This document shows, one piece after another, positions 7,116-14,494 of a DNA stretch of 64,000 nucleotides. Where the stretch lies: the NCBI GenBank assembly GCA_944325175.1, contig CALUYZ010000002.1, positions 111,196 to 175,195 of the forward strand. The letters are read 5' to 3'. The position numbers were made by a program, and so were the translations under genes. The notes beneath the pieces were generated by a model, which worked only from the letters and a program-made list of their open reading frames with translations, had not been told where the DNA came from and searched no databases. Source of the stretch: Candidatus Gastranaerophilales bacterium (GTDB lineage: Bacteria > Cyanobacteriota > Vampirovibrionia > Gastranaerophilales > Gastranaerophilaceae). Numbering within the stretch: position 1 is the first letter of the stretch; each line of letters starts with the position of its first letter.

Positions 7116-8557
7116 TCTCTGATAACATCAATTTCAGTATATTCAGACAAATATGGAATATGATCTTCTGATATTATTTCCCCCGGAAGCAAAACAGAAA
7201 TTCCGGGCGGGCAAAGAGCAACCACCTCAGCAGAAACTCTTCCTATAGCATCTTCTTTTTTAACTCTTTCTTTTGGTGAAAAATAAGCTTCTCTTGGAGT
7301 CATAACCGTGTTTGGCTCGGTCAAAGGCATAAATTTCACATTTTCAAGATGAGATAAATCAGGATAATTATTTCGCGCAATTTGCTTAATTGCAAGCAAT
7401 AAATATTCAAATTCCGCCCTTGTGTTACCTATATTTGACAGAATTAAAACACCTTCATCCGATGCTGATTCTACCTCGATATTAAAATCAAGCTCTAAAA
7501 CAGATTCTAAACGTTTGCCGGTTAAACCTCTTACTTTTAAGAAAATTTTTGTAACATCAAAATTAACTCTGCTGCCTTCGCCCAAAACACTTACCCCTGC
7601 AATGTTTGAAGCTTGTTCTCTAAAGAACTTCGCATTGTCTATAGCATTTTGAATTAATTGCCTTCCTTCATCAGATGAAAGGCTTGCTCTTGCAGCATCT
7701 AAGCTTGCAAGCAAAAGAATTGAAGGGCTTGTCGTATGCAACAATTTTAGAGCATGCTCAATTTTATTTTCATCCAACAATGAATTTTTTCCTAAATGAA
7801 GCATTGATGCTTGAGTTAAAGCGCCACCTGTCTTGTGAAGCGAATGTACAACTGCATCGGCGCCTAATTTTAGTGCGCTTGTAGGTAAATCCTCATGGAA
7901 ATTCCAAAGTGAACCATGGGCTTCATCTACAATTAAGGGAACCTTATAAAAATGGCATATTTCAGCTATTTCTCTGATATTTGAAACAACACCCTCATAG
8001 GTCGGGTTTGTAACCCATACAAATTTCACATTTCTGTTATTTTTCAGCTTTTCTGTCAAATCAGATGTTTGAATTGAACCGTAAATTGCCCAATCTTCAA
8101 GCTTTTTGGGCATTAACCAATATGGTTTTGAGCCTGTTAAAATAGTTCCCGTTAAAACTGACCTGTGGGAATTTCTTGCAACAATAATTTCATCTTCAGG
8201 AGAAATTACCCCAAATGCCAAAGCTAAATTTGAAATAGTAGAACCCGATGTTATAAAAAATGTTCTTTTTGAATTATAACAAACAGATGCTACATCCATT
8301 GCTTCTTTAATTGCGCCCGATGCAGGATGCAAGGTTCCTAAATTATCAAATTCATCCGTCGTATCACACAAAAGTGCGTCCATGCCAATAACATTTTTAA
8401 ACTGTGGCAAAATAGCGCTTCCCCTTGTATGCCCCGGAATATGAAAGCCTATTGCAGGATTCTTCTTATACTCGTTCAACCTTTCAACCAAAGGTGCATA
8501 ACAATTTTTTACCTTAAATTCTACATTATTTTTAAAAGATATTTGCGTTTTTTCCAA
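7112..8557 (-). CDS. Orn/Lys/Arg decarboxylase, fold-type I PLP enzyme
   Basis: 481 residues. It has N-terminal HIPGHTRGSAI, PLP phosphate contacts near GSTISN (105-110), the aspartate site IVDEAHGSLW (209-218) and the Schiff-base lysine in HSLHKTGGALTQ (Lys242). The C-terminal domain ends with VVALCPPGISVLLPGE, typical of the compact Orn/Lys/Arg decarboxylase family that includes Bacillus-type SpeA. Substrate cannot be fixed from sequence: arginine or lysine are the likeliest. The product would feed polyamine synthesis, consistent with mtnP nearby. Confidence 0.88.
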   Translation of the reverse strand: MEKTQISFKNNVEFKVKNCYAPLVERLNEYKKNPAIGFHIPGHTRGSAILPQFKNVIGMDALLCDTTDEFDNLGTLHPASGAIKEAMDVASVCYNSKRTFFITSGSTISNLALAFGVISPEDEIIVARNSHRSVLTGTILTGSKPYWLMPKKLEDWAIYGSIQTSDLTEKLKNNRNVKFVWVTNPTYEGVVSNIREIAEICHFYKVPLIVDEAHGSLWNFHEDLPTSALKLGADAVVHSLHKTGGALTQASMLHLGKNSLLDENKIEHALKLLHTTSPSILLLASLDAARASLSSDEGRQLIQNAIDNAKFFREQASNIAGVSVLGEGSRVNFDVTKIFLKVRGLTGKRLESVLELDFNIEVESASDEGVLILSNIGNTRAEFEYLLLAIKQIARNNYPDLSHLENVKFMPLTEPNTVMTPREAYFSPKERVKKEDAIGRVSAEVVALCPPGISVLLPGEIISEDHIPYLSEYTEIDVIRE

Positions 8558-8751
8558 TTTTAAAAAGAACCCTTTACTTAACTAACGAATAATTTATATC
8601 ATACTATAAAAATGTTTACAACATTCAACAAAATAAAGTGCAAAAAAAATATTTTTTGTGTTTTATAACAATAAATATTAACAAATTGCAACACGACAAA
8701 AAGAGTGGTACAATTTTGAATTAACGAGGTTAGTAAAATTAAGGGAACCAA

Positions 8752-9102
8752 ATGGTTGATAATCGTTCAGCAGGCTTCTTTGGCATTGGTGGCGCTTTCA
8801 ATTTTAAATCCGGTGATGCTTCAGGTATGGCAAATGCCATGACGGATGATAAAATGGGGCAAGGCGGGGAATATTTTGCACAAGAAGAAACCCCTGAAGA
8901 AGAAATGAGGAAAAACGAATTTGTTGACAGATCTGCCCAATTAAAAGGGTCTTTGGATTCTCTCGCCATGCTAAATGCAGCAAATTTAGCCTGTATGAAA
9001 AAAGAGTTAAAAAAGAAAATTGAAGAAAAAGAAAAAGCTCTAAAAAAGAAAAGCAAAAAAAGCTTGGGGCACCTTGTTGATGAAGACGAAAAAAAATCTT
9101 AA
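8752..9102 (+). CDS. Unknown protein, first gene before the avd region
   Basis: 116 residues with Shine-Dalgarno AAGGGAAC before ATG. The N-terminal third is Gly/Phe/Ala-rich, the rest acidic then strongly basic with a Lys/Glu coiled-coil (about 85-110). There is no signal peptide and no recognised domain. It lies 16 bp before a pseudopilin gene, which lies 20 bp before avd, so the three probably form one transcript leading into the template repeat. Confidence 0.6.
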   Translation: MVDNRSAGFFGIGGAFNFKSGDASGMANAMTDDKMGQGGEYFAQEETPEEEMRKNEFVDRSAQLKGSLDSLAMLNAANLACMKKELKKKIEEKEKALKKKSKKSLGHLVDEDEKKS

Positions 9103-9118
9103 ATAAAGGGTAGAAAAA

Positions 9119-9739
9119 ATGAAACATAAGGGGTTTACTCTTGTTGAGATACTTTTAAGTACAACAATTATATGCATTGTTGCAGTTCTTGTACTGCCCG
9201 TTGTCATAGAGGGTTTTCATAATAACCAATACGAAACAGGCTTAAAAAAAGCAATAAACATTGTAGGTGAAGCAATTTCGCTAAACATAGCAAAGGGTGA
9301 AAGGTCTGCATATTATACCAATTCATCAAACCCGCTTTATTTTTATTTGCAAAAAAATATAAACACATCGGGCTTATCTGAAACATCAAAAAGAAATTCA
9401 AAAAATGCCGAATTATACACAGCAGACAATATGAGATTTGAATTTCCAAAAGGAACAAACGGAAGCCCTGAATTCCAAAATATAAAAATAGGCGACAATG
9501 CAATAGCTTGGAGCATTAAAGATTCAAACTGCGGCACCTACGGACTTAAAATAGGCGGCAACAGCAAAATACAAAATACACAACCATGTGTAATATTGGT
9601 TGACGTTAACGGTGACAAAGGTCCAAACGAATTAACCGATACAAAATTAAAAGATATGTTCTTATTAATAGTTACGGACAAAAGTGTTATTCCATACGGA
9701 CAAATAGCACAACAAATACATTATAATAATAAAGATTGA
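9119..9739 (+). CDS. Prepilin-type protein upstream of avd
   Basis: 206 residues starting MKHKGFTLVEILLSTTIICIVAVLVLP, a clear type III prepilin signal with Glu5, preceded by AAGGGTAG. The globular part includes KDSNCGTYGLKIGGN and CVILVDVNGDKGPNELT. The DVNGDKGPN motif echoes DLNGAEGPNQVG in targets A to G, so it belongs to the same broad pilin family but ends before a lectin-like domain. Its place directly before avd suggests a structural partner for the diversified pilins. Confidence 0.82.
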   Translation: MKHKGFTLVEILLSTTIICIVAVLVLPVVIEGFHNNQYETGLKKAINIVGEAISLNIAKGERSAYYTNSSNPLYFYLQKNINTSGLSETSKRNSKNAELYTADNMRFEFPKGTNGSPEFQNIKIGDNAIAWSIKDSNCGTYGLKIGGNSKIQNTQPCVILVDVNGDKGPNELTDTKLKDMFLLIVTDKSVIPYGQIAQQIHYNNKD

Positions 9740-9759
9740 TAAAAAGAGAAATTTAATAA

Positions 9760-10128
9760 ATGGCAAGATATGAACACTTACCCATATATAAGGCTGCGTA
9801 TGATTTATTCATCGAAGCACTTCAAACCACGAAAACTTTTCCAAAAGATTACAGATACACGCTTGGTGAACATTTTCACAAAAGTGCCATAGAACTTTTA
9901 AAATGTGTTTATAAAACAAATATCACAAAAAATAAAGTTGATTTAATAAAAGAAATTATATATCTTGCACAGGAAATAGGCGTCCTGACAAGAGCAGCAC
10001 ATGATTTAAAAATCATGTCCGATAACAGATTTGTCTCTATGATTGAAAAAAGAGATAATATAGAAAAACAAGCAACCGGATGGTTAAAATCATTCATAAA
10101 TAATGCCGGAGTTTCTTCTTCAGTGTAG
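9760..10128 (+). CDS. avd: DGR accessory variability determinant (Avd-like)
   Basis: 122 residues, helical throughout, with the four-helix-bundle pattern of Avd and S23-like proteins: LPIYKAAYDLF, YRYTLGEHFHKSAIELLKCVYKT, IIYLAQEIGVLTRAAHDL and IEKQATGWLKSF. In the Bordetella phage DGR, Avd is a basic pentamer that binds the reverse transcriptase and template RNA and is required for mutagenic homing. It is followed on the same strand by the template repeat 138 bp downstream, the classical avd-TR order. Identification rests on family pattern plus context. Confidence 0.88.
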   Translation: MARYEHLPIYKAAYDLFIEALQTTKTFPKDYRYTLGEHFHKSAIELLKCVYKTNITKNKVDLIKEIIYLAQEIGVLTRAAHDLKIMSDNRFVSMIEKRDNIEKQATGWLKSFINNAGVSSSV

Positions 10129-10266
10129 GAAGAAAGTGTGCAGTTTTATCTCGTAGGCGAGGGTTTTTATTAAACCAATGTCAATGAAAATTGAAACGCA
10201 TATATGAATGAAGGTTTGAAATTTGAAACACTTTTATATATACGTTATTAATCTCGCTCGAAGCGC

Positions 10267-10402
10267 CTAGCAACTATTGGTCGGGCTCGGTCATTTCGCT
10301 GGGCACTTCTGGGTTAGCCTGGAACCAGAACTTCAATAATGGCAACCGCAACCGTAACAATCGTTCCAATACGAACTACGTGCGCTGCCTCAGGAGATAA
10401 AA
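10267..10402 (+). repeat. DGR template repeat (TR)
   Basis: 136 bp that read as the C-terminal codons of the target genes but with AAC or AAT at most variable positions; in frame it would give YWSGSVISLG, AWNQNF, NNGNRNRNNRSN and NYVRCLRR. It has no start codon and no host gene. It equals the 3' end of gene C except at eight template adenines. The 3' portion GTGCGCTGCCTCAGGAG is GC-rich and invariant in C, D and E, as expected of an initiation-of-homing region. Homology stops right after GGAGATAAAA. Confidence 0.95.
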
Positions 10403-10421
10403 TGATTTTAACCTTCCCTTT

Positions 10422-11624
10422 TTATTTTTCAAGCTCTAAATATTCCCGAAAAACTTTTGGCAAATACATTTTTTTAACTTTTTTACAATCCTCGGCATTG
10501 CAAAAGAACGGAAAATTAATTTTTTCACACAACTTTTGCCTGATTTTATACCCCTTAACACAAACAAGCTGCCCAAGATAGCTGTTAAATCTGCAAAATA
10601 AATTTTCAAGAGCAGATTCTTTTATATCAAAAATATTCTTTCTAAAATTATCCACATTTCTAAACATTGCCCTTAGGGTTTTTTGCCTCAAATACATTCT
10701 GTTTGGCTTAATTTTATATCCGATAAAATCAATACCGTTTTTAACCAAATTTATCGTTTTTTTATCTTGATGCAATTCAAGCAAAAGCTCTTTTTTTAAA
10801 AATTTTGTAATTTCTTTATGGTACATATTCAAATTCTTTGGCGACTCATCTATGATTACAAAATCATCAACATATCTGCAATAATATTTACATTTCAGCT
10901 TGTTCTTAACAAATTGATCAAGTTTATTCAAATAAACATTGCTAAAAAATTGACTTGTTAAATTGCCAATCGGAAGACCTTTATCAGGTTCGCAATTCCA
11001 CAAACTTTTATAAGAAGGCAAAAGATCAAACTTCCACTTTGGCGATTGGATAATTGCATTTTGTTTAGGATCGTTAAATATAACCTGCTCGATTAAATCG
11101 CAAAGCCATTTTTCAGGCACTCTTTCTTTTACAAGTTCAAAAAGTATTTTTTTATCAATCGAAACAAAGAAATTTTTAATATCCGCTTTCAGGTAATACA
11201 TATCTTTTGAATAATTTTGAGTTGCACTTTGTGCATATTTTGCAAGTTGTTTTGCACCCAAAAGCGTTCCTCTTTTTGGAATACAGCTGTATGTATCTTT
11301 TATAAAATTTGAATAAAACCTGTTTTTTATAATGTTATAGATAAGATGATGAACAATCCTATCTCTAAAATCTGCCGCCCAAACTTCCCTCGGTTTTGGT
11401 CTTAACACGACAAAGCATATACTTTTCCCGATTTTATATCTTCCATATTTTAAATCATGGTAAAGTTTAGAAATATTAGATTCTAAATTATATTCAAATT
11501 CAATACAAGCTTCACTTGAACGTTTCTTTTTTCTGCAATCCCAATAAGCTTGATAAATATCTAACAGGGAAAAATCATTTTTAAATTTTACGTTTTTATA
11601 CTTTCTTTTATCCTTTTTATTCAT
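10422..11624 (-). CDS. DGR reverse transcriptase
   Basis: 400 residues. RT motifs in order: RPKPREVWAADFRDRIVHHL (motif 1-2 region), catalytic Asp148 in LKADIKNFF, GLPIGNLTSQFFSNVYLN (216-233, the GxxxSQ form typical of DGR and retron/group II-like RTs), and YVDD at 251-254. There is no maturase or endonuclease domain, as in DGR RTs. It copies TR RNA with adenine-specific errors, and the cDNA replaces the variable repeat. The gene is convergent to avd and TR, ending 19 bp past TR, rather than co-directional as in the prototype. Confidence 0.95.
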   Translation of the reverse strand: MNKKDKRKYKNVKFKNDFSLLDIYQAYWDCRKKKRSSEACIEFEYNLESNISKLYHDLKYGRYKIGKSICFVVLRPKPREVWAADFRDRIVHHLIYNIIKNRFYSNFIKDTYSCIPKRGTLLGAKQLAKYAQSATQNYSKDMYYLKADIKNFFVSIDKKILFELVKERVPEKWLCDLIEQVIFNDPKQNAIIQSPKWKFDLLPSYKSLWNCEPDKGLPIGNLTSQFFSNVYLNKLDQFVKNKLKCKYYCRYVDDFVIIDESPKNLNMYHKEITKFLKKELLLELHQDKKTINLVKNGIDFIGYKIKPNRMYLRQKTLRAMFRNVDNFRKNIFDIKESALENLFCRFNSYLGQLVCVKGYKIRQKLCEKINFPFFCNAEDCKKVKKMYLPKVFREYLELEK

Positions 11625-11669
11625 TTTTAAATTATAGCAAAATGTAAAAGATTGTCGAAAATAAAAAAA

Positions 11670-11689
11670 GGCGTCACTGTCGTGACGCC
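11670..11689 (-). terminator. Second terminator after gene C
   Basis: GGCGTCAC/GTGACGCC stem with a 4-nt loop. On the minus strand it is followed by TTTTTTT. It separates gene C from the RT gene 45 bp further on. Confidence 0.75.
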
Positions 11690-11817
11690 AAAAAAGGGTT
11701 TACAGCTTGTTTTTTCAACTTAATTGATTATTAAATATTTCAATTTCTAAACATTTTCATTTTGAAATAATAAAATAATAAAATACAAAATTAAAAAAAA
11801 TGATAAAATAATGAAAA

Positions 11818-11837
11818 GGCGTCACATAAGTGACGCC
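11818..11837 (-). terminator. First terminator after gene C
   Basis: GGCGTCAC/GTGACGCC stem around ATAA, followed on the minus strand by TTTTCATT. It duplicates the stem of the terminator at 11670-11689. Confidence 0.7.
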
Positions 11838-11914
11838 AAAGATAAAATAATAAAGTTGAAAAGAAACTTATTATTCGTTTTGTAAAAAAAGAGTCTTTTT
11901 GTTTGGTCTTGTCA

Positions 11915-11929
11915 CATTTTAGCAAAATG
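11915..11929. other. Small hairpin after the gene C variable repeat
   Basis: CATTTTAGCAAAATG on the plus strand (CATTTTGCTAAAATG in the sense of gene C), 17 nt past the stop codon, the same spacing as in D and E. Confidence 0.55.
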
Positions 11930-11944
11930 ACAAAATGACAAATT

Positions 11945-12080
11945 TTTTATCTCCTGAGGCAGCGCACGTAGTACGTATTGGAACGATCGTGACGGCTGCG
12001 GTTGCCATTATTGAAGTACTGGTACCAGGCTAACCCAGAAGTGCCCAGCGAAATGACCGAGCCCGACCAATAGCGGCTAG
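11945..12080 (-). repeat. DGR variable repeat VR-C
   Basis: 136 bp aligned gap-free to TR 10267-10402. Exactly eight substitutions: AAC to CGC (two), AAC to TAC (three codons), AAC to AGC, AAC to CAC and AAT to GAT. All eight fall on template adenines and none elsewhere, the diagnostic DGR signature. This is the best-matched and probably currently active recipient. Confidence 0.95.
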
Positions 12081-12918
12081 TGCTTTCACCTAGGTTGATA
12101 AGTGGGGCATTAACAAATAATGATGCTAGTTCATCTCTATCAGGAAGCCTTAGGTCTTCTCCCATGGTTTTACATGCTGTCGGTGCATCAATTTGACCAG
12201 ATGTTTCCGTATATTGTTTTACAACTGATGTGTAATCAGTGTTGTATGGAATTGGTGCTACAACAACAGGGCTTTTATTGTAGAAAGCTGTGATAAAACC
12301 AACATCTTTACCAACTTGATTTGGTCCTTCTGCACCATTTAAGTCATATACAAAGTTAACGCACATTTTGTTTTGAGCATAATGGTTGGCTGTTGTGTCT
12401 GAACTACATAACGGGTTATAAAATACTGCTATTGATTCCCCATTCACTGTTTCAAATGCAGCAGCTTTTGTGTCTGCCACGTCACCGTCTTCACCTGTAT
12501 AATGATTTCCATTTAAAAGTTTTGCATTTAACTCTTTCATTTTTGTTGGAAAAGTAATTTCAGAAACTGCATCTAGTGTTGTGATTTTACTTGGAATACC
12601 ACATGAGCTTAATTTATCAGGTCCACAAACGTTATTTATTTTGTAAACCTTCGACAACGCATCCAAAATAAAACTTTCAGCGGCGGTATCTGTTGTTGCG
12701 GTTCCGTCTTCATCTTCCGTATACGTTCCATACCCACCAAGTGCGTTCATCTGCCCAATGGCTTGAGCCAGTCTTGCATGGAGAGCTTTCTTTTGTGCAT
12801 CCCATGCTTTTTCATTAACATTCACAAGTAAGCTTGGCAAAGTAATCGCAGCCACTATGCCAATAATTGCCAAAGTAATCAAAACTTCAGCAAGCGTAAA
12901 GCCTTGCTTTTTGTACAT
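11947..12918 (-). CDS. DGR target C: prepilin-like protein with diversified lectin-like end
   Basis: 323 residues, Shine-Dalgarno GAAAGGAT, start MYKKQGFTLAEVLITLAII. Prepilin helix to about residue 35; central conserved domain with cysteines (VCGPDKLSSCGIP, NPLCSSD, KMCVNF); C-terminal DUF1566-like domain from CKTMGEDLRLPDRDELASLF. The variable repeat covers the last 44 residues, with mutated positions in SRYW, WYQYF, RSRHDRS and TYYVRC. It would present a hypervariable ligand-binding face on a pilin-like stalk. It is the only paralogue with an intact promoter pointing at the gene. Confidence 0.92.
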   Translation of the reverse strand: MYKKQGFTLAEVLITLAIIGIVAAITLPSLLVNVNEKAWDAQKKALHARLAQAIGQMNALGGYGTYTEDEDGTATTDTAAESFILDALSKVYKINNVCGPDKLSSCGIPSKITTLDAVSEITFPTKMKELNAKLLNGNHYTGEDGDVADTKAAAFETVNGESIAVFYNPLCSSDTTANHYAQNKMCVNFVYDLNGAEGPNQVGKDVGFITAFYNKSPVVVAPIPYNTDYTSVVKQYTETSGQIDAPTACKTMGEDLRLPDRDELASLFVNAPLINLGESTSRYWSGSVISLGTSGLAWYQYFNNGNRSRHDRSNTYYVRCLRR

Positions 12919-12937
12919 AAACTATCCTTTCATTATT

Positions 12938-12968
12938 TTCGCACCCTTATAGCATGATTAAGTGCATT
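12938..12968 (-). promoter_or_regulatory. Degenerate switch site in the gene C leader
   Basis: It has the geometry of the other switch sites (10-bp arm, 11-bp core, 10-bp arm) but decayed arms: on the minus strand AATGCACTTA, core ATCATGCTATA, AGGGTGCGAA. Its core has no complementary partner upstream; the nearest site (13061-13091) matches at only about 6 of 11 positions. It is therefore probably a fossil of an inversion site. Confidence 0.5.
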
Positions 12969-12983
12969 TATCTTCTTAACTTA

Positions 12984-13012
12984 ACTATAACATTATTTTA
13001 ATTTTTGTTCAA
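12984..13012 (-). promoter_or_regulatory. Promoter of gene C (ON orientation)
   Basis: On the minus strand TTGAAC (13007-13012), 17 bp, TATAGT (12984-12989). The -10 lies 15 bp from the degenerate site 12938-12968, exactly the promoter-to-site distance in all six OFF switches, but here the promoter faces the gene. The predicted leader contains the site, then GAAAGGAT and the ATG. Confidence 0.75.
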
Positions 13013-13060
13013 TACCCAATTTATCACTTTTATTTTTTCAATTAACTTCCACCAACAAAA

Positions 13061-13235
13061 AATGCACCAAAATGAACGATATTGGTGCATTTATCTTCTT
13101 TTTCTCAATATATCATTGTTTCCACATTAATTCAAGAGGTTAAAACCTCAATATTTTCTATTTTCTAATCTTCAAAACCCATTAGTAACAAAGTTTTTAA
13201 CCCTCTTGCACCAATATCGTTCAAATTGGTGCAAA
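13061..13235 (-). promoter_or_regulatory. Invertible promoter switch of gene D, OFF orientation
   Basis: Left site 13061-13091: arms AATGCACCAA/TTGGTGCATT, core AATGAACGATA. Right site 13205-13235: arms CTTGCACCAA/TTGGTGCAAA, core TATCGTTCAAA. Nine core bases (TGAACGATA) match in inverted orientation, and the interval is 113 bp. The minus-strand promoter TTGAAT 13130-13135, 17 bp, TATATT 13107-13112 points away from D and toward gene C, with the left site plus TTTTTTG as an intervening terminator. The interval also has a GAGGTTAAAACCTC palindrome. Confidence 0.8.
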
Positions 13236-13262
13236 GTTGAAAGGATACATTTATGCTGGATG

Positions 13263-13291
13263 TTGAAAGCAAGATGAAATAATGATAGTAT
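13263..13291 (+). promoter_or_regulatory. Second, fixed promoter of gene D
   Basis: TTGAAA (13263-13268), 17 bp, TAGTAT (13286-13291), outside the invertible segment and facing gene D. An inverted repeat TGAAGT-GTT-ACTTCA at 13301-13315 overlaps the expected start, so a repressor could act there. The same arrangement precedes E and, diverged, G. Confidence 0.55.
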
Positions 13292-13360
13292 GAGAATATG
13301 TGAAGTGTTACTTCATTATATATTTATGGTTTAGTTAATCAAGATAGAAAGGTAATTTTT

Positions 13361-14332
13361 ATGAAAAAGAAAACAGGCTTTACTTTAGCTGAAATTCTAA
13401 TCACCTTAGCAATTATAGGCATAGTAGCCGCAATTACTTTACCAAGCTTACTTGTAAACGTAAACGAAAAGGCATGGGATGCTCAGAAAAAAGCTCTTCA
13501 TGCAAGACTAGCACAAGCTATTGGACAAATGAACACCCTAGGCGGTTATGGAACCTATACTGAAGATGCAGAAGGCACTGCAACAGCAGATACTGCAGCT
13601 GAAAGTTTTATTTTGGATGCGTTGTCGAAGGTTTACAAAATAAATAACGTTTGTGGACCTGATAAATTAAGTTCTTGCGGTATTCCAAGTAAGATTACAA
13701 CACTAGATGCAGTTTCTGAAATTAATTTTCCAACTAAAATGAAAGAGTTAAATGCAAATCTTTTAAATGGGCTTCATGTTACAGGTGAAGACGGCGATGT
13801 TGCAGACACAAAAGCTGCAGCCTTTGAAACAGTCAACGGGGAATCTATAGCAGTATTCTATAACCCATTGTGCAGTTCAGACACAACAGCTAACCATTAT
13901 GCTCAAAACAAAATGTGCGTTAACTTTGTATATGACCTAAATGGTGAAGAAGGACCAAATCAAGTTGGTAAAGATGTTGGTTTTATCACAGCTTTCTATA
14001 ATAAAAGTCCTGTCGTTGTAGCACCAATTCCATACAACACAGATTACACATCAACTGTAAAACAATATACGGAAACATCTGGTCAAATTGATGCGCCAAC
14101 AGCATGTAAAACCATGGGAGAAGACCTAAGGTTGCCTGATAGAGATGAGCTTGCATCATTATTTGTTAATGCTCCACTTATCAACCTAGGTGAAAGCACT
14201 AGCGTCTATTGGTCGGGCTCGGTCATTTCACTGGGCACTTCTGGGATAGCCTGGGCCCAGAACTTCAATACTGGCGGCCGTGGCCGTACCTATCGTTCTC
14301 TTACGCGCTACGTGCGCTGCCTCAGGAGATAA
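13361..14332 (+). CDS. DGR target D: prepilin-like protein with diversified lectin-like end
   Basis: 323 residues, start MKKKTGFTLAEILITLAII with Shine-Dalgarno GAAAGG. Domains are as in C. The C-terminal 44 residues carry the variable repeat, giving SVYWSGS, WAQNF, TGGRGRTYRSLTRYVRC. It is nearly identical to E at the protein level, but the first 770 bp differ at many third codon positions while the last 336 bp of gene plus flank are identical to E. It lies within a direct duplication of switch, gene and terminator. Confidence 0.92.
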   Translation: MKKKTGFTLAEILITLAIIGIVAAITLPSLLVNVNEKAWDAQKKALHARLAQAIGQMNTLGGYGTYTEDAEGTATADTAAESFILDALSKVYKINNVCGPDKLSSCGIPSKITTLDAVSEINFPTKMKELNANLLNGLHVTGEDGDVADTKAAAFETVNGESIAVFYNPLCSSDTTANHYAQNKMCVNFVYDLNGEEGPNQVGKDVGFITAFYNKSPVVVAPIPYNTDYTSTVKQYTETSGQIDAPTACKTMGEDLRLPDRDELASLFVNAPLINLGESTSVYWSGSVISLGTSGIAWAQNFNTGGRGRTYRSLTRYVRCLRR

Positions 14333-14334
14333 AA
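14199..14334 (+). repeat. DGR variable repeat VR-D
   Basis: 136 bp aligned to TR without gaps. There are 19 differences: 15 at template adenines and four elsewhere (TCG to TCA, TTA to ATA, CGC to CGT, TCC to TCT). The excess at adenines shows DGR mutagenesis; the four others indicate drift of TR or VR since homing. It is identical to VR-E. Confidence 0.93.
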
Positions 14335-14349
14335 AATTTGCCATTTTGT

Positions 14350-14364
14350 CATTTTGCTAAAATG
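14350..14364. other. Small hairpin after the gene D variable repeat
   Basis: CATTTTGCTAAAATG, 17 nt after the stop codon; the same element as after genes A, C and E. Confidence 0.55.
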
Positions 14365-14442
14365 TGACAAGACCAAACAAAAAGACTCTTTTTTTACAAA
14401 ACGAATAATAAGTTTCTTTTCAACTTTATTAATTAAGAAACT

Positions 14443-14474
14443 AGCGTCGCTTTTTTAAGCGACGCTTTTTAGAG
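14443..14474 (+). terminator. Terminator after gene D
   Basis: AGCGTCGCTT/AAGCGACGCT stem around TTTT, followed by TTTT. Confidence 0.8.
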
Positions 14475-14494
14475 AGTGAAATTTGATAACAAAA

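Larger units (their letters stand above)
11625..11946. other. Intergenic between gene C and the RT gene
   Basis: It contains the post-VR hairpin of gene C and two GGCGTCAC-stem terminators on the minus strand. No further gene was found. Confidence 0.6.

Noticed and set aside
10339..10581. ORF starting within the template repeat
   Set aside because: It begins in a non-coding TR frame and continues antisense through the RT gene; a shadow.
13061..13235. OFF transcript acting as an antisense RNA on the target leader
   Set aside because: The OFF RNA loop has the same sequence as the leader loop, not its complement, so loop pairing is not possible; the covariation is better explained by matched recombination cores.
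13253..13282. Nine-codon leader ORF in the gene D 5' region (ATGCTGGATG...TAA)
   Set aside because: It overlaps the fixed promoter and is not conserved in the homologous gene G leader, where the ATG is missing.
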